Origin: Brumimicrobium sp.
Lineage (GTDB): Bacteria; Bacteroidota; Bacteroidia; Flavobacteriales_D; Crocinitomicaceae
Length of the DNA stretch: 64,000 nucleotides
Direction of reading: 5' to 3'
NCBI GenBank assembly: GCA_023957385.1
Contig: JAMLGZ010000001.1
Coordinates: 62,001 to 126,000 of the forward strand
The translations under genes and the position numbers were made by a program. Within the stretch, counting starts at the first letter, position 1. Each line of letters begins with the position of its first letter. The notes under the pieces are model-generated. The model had not been told where the DNA came from, searched no databases, and saw only the letters and a list, made by a program, of their open reading frames with translations. Below are positions 56,041 through 64,000 of this stretch, one piece after another.

Positions 56041-56090
56041 AGTCAGTCCTCGATACAATTTTTCGAAGAAAAATCACTCGGCCTGACAAC
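56041..56090. repeat. REP-like palindromic repeat, copy 1
   Basis: GTCAGTCCTCGATAC at the left and CACTCGGCCTGACAA at the right form complementary outer arms. ATTTTTC-GAA-GAAAAAT forms an inner hairpin. The outer sequences match those of the repeat at 63211-63290. It lies in the divergent space between the MocR pseudogene and the NlpC/P60 gene. Confidence 0.7.
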
Positions 56091-56201
56091 ATAGTCTCTG
56101 TAACACACCTATTTTAACAATGTGATAATAATAATTTAACATTTCTTAAATATTAGCTAGCTCATACAGCTGTATATTTGTACCTTTAAAACTAATAACT
56201 A

Positions 56202-56921
56202 TTGAATTTAAACAGAATTCATAGCCTTTTTTTAAGCACTTGCTTGAGCATCGTATGGATGACTCTTATAGTTGGAATTAGTTATAGCCAATCTCAGTTA
56301 CCTAGTTATCAAATTGATGACAAAGAAAATCCATTAATGTATTCACTACCTAGTAATGCTGATACTATAAATCCCTTTGAATTACTAGCTCCTATTCAAG
56401 CTATAGACAATGATACGAACCAACTGGATTGTTCACTTGAAGAATTAAAAGAGGAACAAATAAGAGAGGAAAACTATCAATTTAAAATAGATGATATTCT
56501 TAATGCAGGAATGACATACTTAGGTAAGCCATACAGATATCCGTTAAAAAATGGCCAAATCTTAGATTGTTCTGGATTATTGTATCAGATTCATGGAGAG
56601 TTTAACGTTCAACTTCCAAGAACATCTCGGGATATGGCACAATATGTTCAGATTATTCCAACTGAAGAAGCTAAAGAAGGAGATTTAATGTTTTTTAAAG
56701 GAAGAAAAGGTGATAGAATTGGACACGTCTCTATGATTGTTTGTGTTGAAAACGATACAATTACCATGCTTCACAGTAGTTCTAGCAGAGGAGTAATCGT
56801 TGAAAAATTTAATGAAAACACTTATTTTAAAAAACGATTCGTTTCCATCGGACGAATTCCTGCTGATTTGTATGTTCAAACACCTGTTTCTGTAGAAGAA
56901 AAAGAGGAAGACTACAGATAA
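56202..56921 (+). CDS. Exported NlpC/P60 (C40) cell-wall peptidase
   Basis: A 239-residue protein. It starts with TTG, the only in-frame start giving a complete signal peptide (ending ISYSQ, about residue 30). TATATTTG at 56173-56180 is a good -7 element 21 nt upstream. The C40 domain (about 105-225) has the catalytic Cys in ILDCSGLLY, the His in GDRIGHVSMIV and the third residue in LHSSS, plus TYLGKPYRYP and PRTSRDMAQ. It should cleave peptidoglycan stem peptides in the periplasm or outside. The acidic Asn/Glu-rich segment after the signal peptide has no known fold. Confidence 0.88.
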   Translation: MNLNRIHSLFLSTCLSIVWMTLIVGISYSQSQLPSYQIDDKENPLMYSLPSNADTINPFELLAPIQAIDNDTNQLDCSLEELKEEQIREENYQFKIDDILNAGMTYLGKPYRYPLKNGQILDCSGLLYQIHGEFNVQLPRTSRDMAQYVQIIPTEEAKEGDLMFFKGRKGDRIGHVSMIVCVENDTITMLHSSSSRGVIVEKFNENTYFKKRFVSIGRIPADLYVQTPVSVEEKEEDYR

Positions 56922-57000
56922 TCACATCTATTTCAAGATCATCCTCAACCCTATATTTTCTTTTATTGATTGGAGAAAAGTCCAAAAATATATGTTAATA

Positions 57001-57032
57001 TTACCGGACTATCGTAAATATAATTACCGGAC
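57001..57032 (+). promoter_or_regulatory. Direct repeat pair TTACCGGAC upstream of the TonB receptor gene
   Basis: TTACCGGAC occurs at 57001-57009 and 57024-57032, 23 bp apart, on the same face of the helix, about 30 bp upstream of a weak -7-like CATCTTTG (near 57057). The arrangement suits a dimeric activator or repressor. Confidence 0.45.
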
Positions 57033-57086
57033 CACCTAAGTTGATTTAAAACAAACCATCTTTGCGGTAATTAAAATTTAGTTTCT

Positions 57087-58949
57087 ATGAAAAAACATAT
57101 ATTATTCTCAATTACAATAGTCTTCTTAGCCTTTATTACCAATGCACAAGAACCTCAAGATACTACACAATTAGAAGAAATTACTATTCATGGAAATCGT
57201 ATTACTACTCCTATAAAAGAAGCAACTAATGATATACAGATTCTAACTAGTGAGCAAATCAAGCAACTACCCGTACAAACAATTAATGAGCTTTTAGCAT
57301 TTGTTGGAGGGGTAGATATTCGCCAGCGAGGACCTTTTGGAACACAGGCTGATATTAGTCTAGACGGAGGTACATTTGAAGAAACGCTCATTTTATTAAA
57401 TGGAATTAAATTAATTAATTCACAAACAGCTCATAATATGTTAAACCTACCGATACCCCTGGAGGCTATCGATAGAATTGAAATAATTCGTGGTGCCGCT
57501 TCTCGTATATATGGTATTAATGCGATTACAGGTGTTGTTAACATAATTACAAAATCTTCTGAAAAATCCTTCGTAGAAACTAATATCTATGCTGGTTCTG
57601 GTTTCCAAAATCAAGATCCTGCTGAAGGAAAAGGAATGTATGTAGGTGGGGGTGTTGAAGTAACCGGAAACGTTGGAACTGAAAAACAACAACATTTATT
57701 TTCTGTTGGACAAACAATGACGAATGGACAACGCTATAATAGCGCCGGACAACAAACACAGCTTTTCTATCTCGGAAATGTAAATTTTAACAGCAAACAC
57801 TCTCTACAACTATTAGGTGGATATAATCACAATAGCTTTGGTGCCAATGGTTATTATGCTGCTCCGGGAGATATCAATTCCATGGAAATTGTGGAAACAG
57901 CTTTAGTTAGTTTATCTTCCAAACACCAGTTTGGAAAATTTACTCTCTCCCCTCGAATCAGTAATCGCTACGATGAAGATGATTACCGTTATATAAAAGA
58001 TAAACCAACTATCGGACGTTCTAAGCACTATACAAATGCATTAATGGTTGAAGCAAACGGAAGCTTAAAAATAAAGATTGGGGAATTTGGTTTAGGTTGG
58101 GAATCTCGTTTTGAAATGATTAACAGTACCAATATTGGAACACATGACCGTAACAATCATGGAATTTATGTAGAATATAAAGGTGTTTTTTGGAATAAGC
58201 TTTATGCGAATACTGGAGTGTATGTAAATTACAACTCAAGTTTCGGATGGCAAGTCTACCCTGGAGTTGATCTAGCTTATCGTTTTCTACCTCATTGGAA
58301 AATTATTGCAAATGCTGGTTCGGGTCAACGAATTCCTTCTTTTACTGATTTATACCTAAACCAACTCCCTGGAAATATTGGAAATCCTTTATTAATGCCA
58401 GAAAACGCATGGAATTTTGGAGGTCATATTCAATATGCTACACAAAAAATTACAGCTGAAATCGGTTATTTCTACAGAGACATTACAAGTTTTATAGATT
58501 GGGTAAGAGATTCTATCACTCAACCTTATTCTCCTATAAATTATGGTCACATGAATATTCATGGTGTGTTTGCAAGAATACAACAAAGTTTTGTTATTAA
58601 AAATGATCACAAATTGGGATATTTTATTCGCTATAACTACTTACAACCAAGTCAGCGTTCTTTGAATGGAAAAATATCAAAATATGTATTAGAATCACTT
58701 AAACATCAACTGATGGCAGGTGTTCATTATAGCTACAAATTTTTCTCTCTACAGGTAACAAATCGTTGGATAGAACGCGAATTGAATACACCATATAACG
58801 TATTAGATGCCCGAGTTGCCTTCCAAATTAAGAGCTTCCAAATTTACGCGGATGCAAGTAATTTATTAAACTCAAATTACATCGAAGCGGGGGCTGTACC
58901 AATGCCTACCAGATGGTTTAAACTAGGGTTGAAATATAGATGGAAATAG
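57087..58949 (+). CDS. TonB-dependent outer-membrane receptor
   Basis: A 620-residue receptor with a signal peptide ending TNAQ. The plug domain contains NELLAFVGGVDIRQRGPFGTQADISLDGGTFEETLILLNGIKLINSQT and RIEIIRGAASRIYGINAITGVVNIITK. The 22-strand barrel ends LKYRWK. The overall length and plug resemble the BtuB/CirA class, but no cobalamin riboswitch is present and the substrate is unknown. It has no SusD partner, so it is not a glycan SusC-type receptor. It would depend on a TonB such as that at 7.2-7.9 kb. Confidence 0.92.
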   Translation: MKKHILFSITIVFLAFITNAQEPQDTTQLEEITIHGNRITTPIKEATNDIQILTSEQIKQLPVQTINELLAFVGGVDIRQRGPFGTQADISLDGGTFEETLILLNGIKLINSQTAHNMLNLPIPLEAIDRIEIIRGAASRIYGINAITGVVNIITKSSEKSFVETNIYAGSGFQNQDPAEGKGMYVGGGVEVTGNVGTEKQQHLFSVGQTMTNGQRYNSAGQQTQLFYLGNVNFNSKHSLQLLGGYNHNSFGANGYYAAPGDINSMEIVETALVSLSSKHQFGKFTLSPRISNRYDEDDYRYIKDKPTIGRSKHYTNALMVEANGSLKIKIGEFGLGWESRFEMINSTNIGTHDRNNHGIYVEYKGVFWNKLYANTGVYVNYNSSFGWQVYPGVDLAYRFLPHWKIIANAGSGQRIPSFTDLYLNQLPGNIGNPLLMPENAWNFGGHIQYATQKITAEIGYFYRDITSFIDWVRDSITQPYSPINYGHMNIHGVFARIQQSFVIKNDHKLGYFIRYNYLQPSQRSLNGKISKYVLESLKHQLMAGVHYSYKFFSLQVTNRWIERELNTPYNVLDARVAFQIKSFQIYADASNLLNSNYIEAGAVPMPTRWFKLGLKYRWK

Positions 58950-59541
58950 GTATAAGTTACCCTAATATTTATTAAATCTTTTCCCTCATTTTAACAAATT
59001 AGTTGAATCATTCAAGATTTTTTATAAAATTTTTCAATAGCTTAGCTGTAATTAAATATTAGGTTTTGCACACTATAATAGCTTATGAGAATACTACTTA
59101 TACTTACATTCCTACTATTTTCTTCATGTCTATATTCACAAGAAGAACATCTTGCGTTACAAAATGAACGTATCTATCAACTAGGAGGTTATTATGGAAA
59201 TGGGTATACTCCTTGGATAAAAGAAGCAAATCCAATGTATTATTTAGGAATACGCGCTCATCTTCCTTATAAGAAACATAGATTTAGAAGAAGTGAGGTT
59301 TATTTACAATTTAGTGGGATTTTCAGCTCTAATAAATCGAGCATAAATGAAAACCCAAGTTCTTACAATAATGTTCGTCAAACTATCAGGAAAGATCAAT
59401 CTGTTTTTGCAGATATTGGTACAAAAATTCAATTTAAAGCAGTTAATTATTATCGATTTAGGTTTTATGTATCGCCATTTATAGGAGCAGGATGGGTTTT
59501 ATATACAGGAGCATCTATTACAAAGCATATTTATAATGATC

Positions 59542-60932
59542 CACATTCATCCGAAAGTTTTTAAAAATCTTGATAATTCCTTCTATATCTTAGTAAAATC
59601 GTCATTATATCGGGTTTTATTGAGAAAATAAGTCATATTGATCAAATATTTTAGGAGGTTTATCTCTTTTAATTTTCTTAGCGCCTTCAGAAATTGAGTC
59701 ACACACATAATTCAAGGAGAGATAAAAAGGTAAACAAATTCTGATTTTTTCGACAAAATTAGAGAATGACTGTACTTTCTTTTTTGTGGTTCTACGAATC
59801 AATTCAAGTATAAGATATGAAATTAGAGCAATGTAAATTTGTGATTTTACAGCATTTTCACTCGTTCCAATAAATGTCTTTAATTGTAGATTTTGTTTAA
59901 TTGCTTTGAAAAAGAGTTCAATATCCCATCGTTTCTTATACAAATCAGCGATTGTCCTAGCTTTCCATTCTAATTGATTTGTTATAATTTCAATTACTTT
60001 GTTTTCATCTGGTTTGTAAACATGTACTAATCTCAAATAATGCTGGTCGATACCACAATCTTTCGATTTCTGACCAGAAAGTTTGATAATTTCATCTTTT
60101 AAGATATCTTGATCATCGACTTCGGGTAATTCTATTTCTTGAATGGTTTCATAAACAGTGTTGTTTTTTATTCTTGTAACAAAAACATTTTCTGCTTGTA
60201 TTCGATTTAACATTAATTGAAAATCAAAATAGCCTCTGTCCTCAACGATTATGGTGTTTTTTGGAAAAATAAGTTGAGATAAACCATAGCGATCATGCAT
60301 TTTGGCTTCAGTTATATTTATCATATCAGGAATCATTAAATAATCATCCCAACAAGTGTGGATTTTAATTCCTCCTTTAGCTGTCCGAAATTTTGCCCAA
60401 TCAAACATCGATAAACAGAGGCTAATTGTGGTGCTATCAATGAGTTTAATTTTTTGGTCTTTAATTTCCTCAATGATTTTGCTTTGATGTTTAGTTGCTA
60501 AAATGCGTTCATAGTGTTTTAAGAGTCTAAAATATAGCGTTTCATAGATTTTCCAATTCCGCTTTTTATTACCGTCGCTCATTGTTGAACGTGCAGGACT
60601 TTGTAATAAGCCTAAGTCCTTAATATACGTCTCATTCACACCTAAACCAATAGAAATATCGCTTAATGTTAAACATTTATTCAGCTGTCCGAAAGTCATT
60701 GCCACAAACTGGTCGTAAGTTTTATATTTACTACAGCCTTTGTCACCTTGAAACTGTTTGGAGCAAGCCTCCAACATCCAACGAGGTACGAAATCTATTA
60801 TTTGGCGAATTAAAGGTTTGTTATTATTTTTGCATCGTCTGAAAAGTCCCATAAAATTTGTTTTTTAGTCGAAACCAAAAATAAAGGATTTTTCAGACAT
60901 TTTTTTAAATTTCAAACTTTCGGATAGTTGTG
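59542..60932 (-). mobile_element. IS4-family insertion sequence
   Basis: A 1391-bp element with 19-bp terminal inverted repeats that begin CACA and share ATCCGAAAGTTT, with three mismatches. It is flanked by the 9-bp direct duplication ATAATGATC at 59533-59541 and 60933-60941. Its single transposase gene is intact. Insertion into the barrel gene is precise and therefore probably recent. Confidence 0.9.
59617..60852 (-). CDS. IS4-family transposase
   Basis: A 411-residue DDE transposase. A N-terminal DUF4372-like region (VPRWMLEACSKQFQGDKGCSKYKTYDQFVAMTFGQL) is followed by the catalytic residues in KLIDSTTISLCL, IIVEDRGYFDFQ, and the IS4 YREK-type motif YKKRWDIELFFKAIKQNL. The insertion domain carrying the long beta stretch between the second D and the E is present. 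The frame is complete. Confidence 0.95.
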   Translation of the reverse strand: MGLFRRCKNNNKPLIRQIIDFVPRWMLEACSKQFQGDKGCSKYKTYDQFVAMTFGQLNKCLTLSDISIGLGVNETYIKDLGLLQSPARSTMSDGNKKRNWKIYETLYFRLLKHYERILATKHQSKIIEEIKDQKIKLIDSTTISLCLSMFDWAKFRTAKGGIKIHTCWDDYLMIPDMINITEAKMHDRYGLSQLIFPKNTIIVEDRGYFDFQLMLNRIQAENVFVTRIKNNTVYETIQEIELPEVDDQDILKDEIIKLSGQKSKDCGIDQHYLRLVHVYKPDENKVIEIITNQLEWKARTIADLYKKRWDIELFFKAIKQNLQLKTFIGTSENAVKSQIYIALISYLILELIRRTTKKKVQSFSNFVEKIRICLPFYLSLNYVCDSISEGAKKIKRDKPPKIFDQYDLFSQ

Positions 60933-61265
60933 ATAATGATCCTTCAAATAATTCAAGTGATTATTATGTTGAAAAAAAGAATTATAATTTTTACAGCCAA
61001 ATTGGCGGAAGTGGGTTTACATTCAATTTTGGATTGAGTTTAGACCATGAATTTCGGCTTTCTGAAAATATGTTCTTAAATGTCGATATTCAACCTTTAA
61101 GGCCAACACTCATACCAGCGAGTCCAACAATACTAAATTGGAAAGGTAGATTGGAATTATATATCACTATCGGTGTATCTTGGAAGATTAAGGAAAGAGA
61201 GGATTAAACTCCCTAAATTTTTATTTTCTTTGGCGTTTAATAACAAAAATTTAAAGCACACAATT

Positions 61266-62126
61266 ATGAAAAAACTATTTTTTATACTATCTATTCTCGG
61301 TCATTCTATTTCTTTTTCACAAGATAGTCAGACTGACTACTCTCTGGTTAATGAACAGTCGACCTGTATGGAATATCTTCTACCATTATTTACTATCCAT
61401 GGTGTACCAAAAAATCAAAATGAAAATGATACACTTTCAATACTAATCAATCATGGATATTGCGTTGGTTATTCAACAAAATATAATCAACCTCGTTGGG
61501 TGGCATATCAAGTTTCAAATGCAAAACAAGATGTAGATTATAGTCGTTTTCCATTTTTTGTAGATGATACTCGATTAAATCCAGAAAATAGAATTGGTAG
61601 CGAAACATTTGGTGGTGGTTATGATTTGGGACATCTTGCACCAAACGCTGCTATCAATAGACAATATTCAAAGCTTTCTCTGATGGAAACCTTTTTAATG
61701 AGTAATATCTCTCCTCAAACAGCCGATCTAAATAGGGGTGTTTGGCAAAAATTAGAAGCAAAAATTTATACCGATTATATCAGTGAAAAAGAACATCTAT
61801 GGGTAATCATTGGTCCTGTTTTTTCAGAAAACCCTGAATATATTACCCGAAAAAATAAAACAAAAGTTGCAATTCCAGAAGCCTTTTATTGTATTCTAAT
61901 TAGACCTAGAGTATATCCTTATGATTCACCTGGAAATTCGGATTACTTAACCTTTTTGTTTCCCCAACAAATTGATAGAAAACAGCCTATTGATGTTCAG
62001 TTTCTAACAAATATCAATGAAATTGAATGCAAAACAAAACTCAATTTTTTTCCAAATCTAACAAAGACAATGGAAAAGAAAATAGAAGAAAAAATAGCTA
62101 CCGAATTGTGGGAAATTAGTGAGTAA
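61266..62126 (+). CDS. Exported DNA/RNA non-specific endonuclease
   Basis: Start at MKKLFFILSILGHS, which begins a signal peptide ending SFSQ; the frame runs 31 codons further upstream. The NUC1 domain has the active-site segment YDLGHLAPNAAI (DRGH variant, catalytic His), the metal-binding Asn in MSNISPQTADLNRGVW, and WVIIGPVFS. It degrades extracellular or periplasmic nucleic acid. It may serve nutrition; no immunity protein is adjacent. Confidence 0.9.
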   Translation: MKKLFFILSILGHSISFSQDSQTDYSLVNEQSTCMEYLLPLFTIHGVPKNQNENDTLSILINHGYCVGYSTKYNQPRWVAYQVSNAKQDVDYSRFPFFVDDTRLNPENRIGSETFGGGYDLGHLAPNAAINRQYSKLSLMETFLMSNISPQTADLNRGVWQKLEAKIYTDYISEKEHLWVIIGPVFSENPEYITRKNKTKVAIPEAFYCILIRPRVYPYDSPGNSDYLTFLFPQQIDRKQPIDVQFLTNINEIECKTKLNFFPNLTKTMEKKIEEKIATELWEISE

Positions 62127-62198
62127 ATGAACTGTGTTCGATTTTATTTGTTAAAATAATAGAATAGAAAAGTAAATTTAATTCCTAAAAAAACTATA

Positions 62199-63161
62199 AT
62201 GAAAATATATATTCAATCCATTGCCATGGGTGTATTGCTCTTATTGGCATTCAATACTTCTTTACTTGGACAAAGTAAAAAAATTGCAAAAACTGAAGGG
62301 TTTATCACTAATTTCGAACAAGCTAAAAAAGAAGCTGCCGCTTTAAATCAACCTATTTTTGCTTTCTTTACTGGAAGTGATTGGTGTTATTGGTGTAAGA
62401 ATCTTCAAGCTGAAGTGCTGTCAACTCCAGCATTTAAGGATTATGCAAAACAAAATTTCGTACTTTTTGAAGCAGATTTTCCTCAAAAAATAGCACAAAG
62501 TGAAGATTTAAAAAAACAAAATAAAGAGCTGGCCGAAAAATATAATGTTACTGGTTTTCCTACTGTATTCTTAATGGATGCATCTGGAAAAGTTAAAGTA
62601 AAATCTGGTTATCGTCCAGGTGGTCCTGAAAACTACATTAAAGAACTCAACGATGCATTAGCGGAAGGAAAAAGCTCCACATCACAAGATATGATTGTGG
62701 GATGTGGTTATACAGCTAATACTCGTATCGATTATGTAACTGCTGCTCCAGAATGTGTAAAAGCACTTTATAATATTGAAGAATATCTTGGAAAATGCGG
62801 TATAGAACAAACTTTATTAACCCTTATTCGCTCTCGTGTCTCTCAAATTAACGGTTGCGCTTACTGTTTAGATGGACACACAAAAGAAGCACATGACCAG
62901 AAAATAGATGATCAACGAATTTATTTACTCCCTGTCTGGAGAGAAGCTCCGTGTTATACAGATAGAGAAAGAGCAGCTTTAGCTTGGGCAGAAGCATTGA
63001 CTTTATTACCTCAAAATGAGATAGGAGATGAATTATATAATAAAGTTAGACGCTACTTTAATGAAAAAGAATTAGTAGATTTAACCTATGCAATTATCTC
63101 TATTAATAGTTGGAATCGTTTAGCTATATCCATGAGATCACCTGTGGGTGAAGGTTGGTAA
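62199..63161 (+). CDS. Exported thioredoxin fused to an AhpD-type carboxymuconolactone decarboxylase domain
   Basis: A 320-residue protein. Residues 1-25 are a signal peptide ending LLGQ. Residues about 35-155 form a thioredoxin domain of the DsbD-gamma/thioredoxin_7 type with WCYWC (Cys63, Cys66) and cis-Pro121. From about residue 174 (TRIDYVTAAPECVKAL) an almost complete AhpD-like domain follows, with the redox pair and His in QINGCAYCLDGHTKEAH (Cys220, Cys223, His227) and the end ISINSWNRLAIS. Stand-alone AhpD-like proteins are cytoplasmic thiol hydroperoxide reductases. The fusion puts both catalytic dithiols in one exported chain. I see no frameshift at the junction. Confidence 0.88.
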   Translation: MKIYIQSIAMGVLLLLAFNTSLLGQSKKIAKTEGFITNFEQAKKEAAALNQPIFAFFTGSDWCYWCKNLQAEVLSTPAFKDYAKQNFVLFEADFPQKIAQSEDLKKQNKELAEKYNVTGFPTVFLMDASGKVKVKSGYRPGGPENYIKELNDALAEGKSSTSQDMIVGCGYTANTRIDYVTAAPECVKALYNIEEYLGKCGIEQTLLTLIRSRVSQINGCAYCLDGHTKEAHDQKIDDQRIYLLPVWREAPCYTDRERAALAWAEALTLLPQNEIGDELYNKVRRYFNEKELVDLTYAIISINSWNRLAISMRSPVGEGW

Positions 63162-63210
63162 TTTTAATATAATTTAACCTATTATGTATTTAGAATAAAA
63201 TACAGATTAT

Positions 63211-63290
63211 GTTGTCAGTCTTCGATACCCTTCGGCATGCTCAGGACATGCAATTTTCTCCTATCGTCGAAAACCACTCAGTCTGACAAT
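63211..63290. repeat. REP-like palindromic repeat, copy 2
   Basis: TTGTCAGTCTTCGATAC at the left and CTCAGTCTGACAA at the right are imperfect complements enclosing GCATGCTCAGGACATGC. The same arms occur at 56041-56090. It resembles widespread flavobacterial repeats with TCGA and CTCAG elements. Confidence 0.75.
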
Positions 63291-63307
63291 TCATAGAGAG
63301 GGCAGGG

Positions 63308-63375
63308 CGGTCGGCTTTGCCGACCGATAGTAGCCCATCACAGTTGTCATCCCGAGAACCTTGGTTGCTCGGGAT
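63308..63375. repeat. Two strong hairpins next to REP copy 2
   Basis: CGGTCGGC-TTT-GCCGACCG (63308-63326) is a perfect 8-bp GC-rich hairpin. ATCCCGAGAACC-TT-GGTTGCTCGGGAT (63349-63375) is a 12-bp stem with one bulged G. Neither is followed by a T-run, so both are probably part of the repeat cluster. Together with the repeat and the terminator they fill the 318-bp gap between two genes. Confidence 0.75.
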
Positions 63376-63410
63376 CTATTTGTAAATTATATTTTTTAAC
63401 TTTACAAATA

Positions 63411-63446
63411 AAATACATTGATTGATTATCAATGTATTTGTTTTTT
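63411..63446 (+). terminator. Probable Rho-independent terminator
   Basis: AAATACATTGAT (63411-63422) and ATCAATGTATTT (63428-63439) pair perfectly over 12 bp around a 5-nt loop, followed by GTTTTTT. It would end transcription from the thioredoxin-AhpD gene. Confidence 0.7.
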
Positions 63447-63479
63447 ATTAATACATAATGAGTAATTTTAATATAATTT

Positions 63480-63788
63480 ATGAAAAAGTTAATTTTTATC
63501 TTGGTATTCATTTGTTCAATATACGCTTGTGAATCGAATGAGCCTGAAATCAATTCGTCTGGCGAAATTGTTTCATTGATATATACTGATGCAAAAGAGC
63601 AACAACTTCATTTAGTTTTTGATAATTCAAAAGACATAGTTACTATCACATTTAATGGAGATGTGGCAGAACTACCAAGTCAAAAAGCAGCTTCTGGAAT
63701 TTGGTATGAAAATGATCAATACGAACTAAGAGGAAAAGGAGAACATATTACACTTTACAAAGACAAAAAAATTGTTTTTGAAAATTAG
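63480..63788 (+). CDS. MliC-like lipoprotein (lysozyme-inhibitor fold)
   Basis: A 102-residue lipoprotein: signal peptide with lipobox IYACES (Cys17). The mature domain has LHLVFDNSKDIVTITFNG, the ASGIWYE segment and YELRGKGEHITLYKDKK. These match the SGxxY and W.KGxEaxL-like elements of the MliC/C-type lysozyme inhibitor family, though the tryptophan is replaced. It could protect peptidoglycan from lysozyme, but sequence divergence makes activity uncertain. Confidence 0.65.
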   Translation: MKKLIFILVFICSIYACESNEPEINSSGEIVSLIYTDAKEQQLHLVFDNSKDIVTITFNGDVAELPSQKAASGIWYENDQYELRGKGEHITLYKDKKIVFEN

Positions 63789-63830
63789 TACTTTTAAAAT
63801 CTTAACTTAGTAAGGTATTTTTCACAATTT

Positions 63831-64000
63831 ATGAAACTAACCGGAGCTCAAATAGCAGTAAAAGCACTCGAAAACCTCGGGATTAAATATACCTTTGGTA
63901 TCCCTGGTACGCATACTACTGAAATTTATGACGCGCTTACACACTCCAAACAAATTGAACCTATTTTAGTTGCGCATGAAGCTGGTGGTGCTTTTATGGC
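63831..64000 (+). CDS. Thiamine-diphosphate-dependent enzyme, N-terminal fragment
   Basis: The first 56 codons of a gene cut by the window edge: KLTGAQIAVKALENLGIKYTFGIPGT and LVAHEAGGAFM are the N-terminal (Pyr) domain of the acetolactate synthase / pyruvate oxidase family. They include the catalytic Glu in AHEAGG. The exact enzyme cannot be decided from this fragment. Confidence 0.85.
   Translation, partial: MKLTGAQIAVKALENLGIKYTFGIPGTHTTEIYDALTHSKQIEPILVAHEAGGAFM

Larger units (their letters stand above)
59085..61207 (+). pseudogene. Outer-membrane beta-barrel gene split by IS4
   Basis: The 5' part (59085-59541) encodes a signal peptide (ending CLYSQ) and the start of a small barrel (LGIRAHLPYKKHRFRRSEVYLQFSG). 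The 3' part (60942-61207) continues with strands such as SGFTFNFGLSLDHEFRL and ends ITIGVSWKIKERED. Removing the element and one 9-bp copy leaves 723 nt, one 240-residue frame without stops, joining HIYND directly to PSNNSS. With the insertion the frame ends after 159 codons, the last few read from the element. Family unknown, PorT/opacity-like size. Confidence 0.9.

Noticed and set aside
57033..57086. Cobalamin riboswitch before the TonB receptor
   Set aside because: The 5' region is too short and lacks the B12 box and conserved stems.
61173..61265. 31 additional N-terminal codons of the nuclease gene
   Set aside because: They overlap the end of the split barrel gene and precede a clear signal peptide starting at 61266.
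63308..63375. Hairpins taken as terminators
   Set aside because: Neither is followed by a T-run; the real terminator-like hairpin is at 63411-63446.

Overview
The window is a low-GC chromosomal segment from a member of the Bacteroidota, most probably the Flavobacteriales. The evidence is the maeB-ruvA-sprA block with nearby gcvH, vanZ-like and tonB genes, cargo proteins carrying type IX secretion system (T9SS) C-terminal sorting domains of both type A and type B, an Omp28-like lipoprotein, bacterial mevalonate-pathway enzymes, and recurring TANNTTTG-type -7 promoter elements typical of this phylum. A genus cannot be assigned from the sequence alone.

Layout. 1-0.9 kb: a pair of 60-bp repeats next to a small GIY-YIG nuclease gene. 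0.9-7 kb: leuS, then convergent HMG-CoA reductase and type 2 isopentenyl-diphosphate isomerase, then an FNR-type flavin reductase. 7-20.7 kb, mostly minus strand: tonB-like, vanZ-like, gcvH, AI-2E-type permease, GNAT acetyltransferase, the 2495-residue T9SS translocon SprA, ruvA and malic enzyme. 20.7-25.4 kb: a cobB sirtuin broken by one amber codon, two T9SS-sorted proteins (one an extracellular thioredoxin) and an OmpA-family protein. 25.5-33.6 kb: purH, then the rod-shape cluster mreB-mreC-mreD-mrdA-rodA plus a CPBP protease. 33.6-49.6 kb: heparan-type acetyltransferase, orphan histidine kinase, hemW, CDF transporter, a large PKD/T9SS type B adhesin-like protein, comF, an exported redox/porin operon (tlpA-like, DUF6029-like, Omp28), NRDE protein, purC, DUF420 protein, LolC/E-like permease and rbfA. 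49.8-53.4 kb: MsbA-like exporter, methyltransferase and glycosyltransferase.

53.4-61.2 kb is the accessory, decaying part. An IS30-family element splits a MocR-type regulator, and an IS4-family element splits an outer-membrane beta-barrel gene. In both cases removing the element and one target duplication restores one uninterrupted reading frame of exact length. The regulator half also lacks the PLP-binding lysine expected in its family. REP-like palindromic repeats of one family occur at 56.0 and 63.2 kb. The window ends with a secreted DNA/RNA nuclease, an exported thioredoxin-AhpD fusion, an MliC-like lipoprotein and the start of a thiamine-diphosphate enzyme.

Common threads are the exported T9SS/TonB cell-surface machinery and four exported thioredoxin-fold proteins with four different CxxC contexts. 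Several genes have the -7 promoter element only 4-7 nt before the ATG, which suggests leaderless mRNAs. I found no CRISPR array, prophage or obvious defence island. The strongest candidates for something undescribed are the exported thioredoxin-AhpD fusion, the PLP-lysine-less MocR regulator, and the repeat/GIY-YIG pair.
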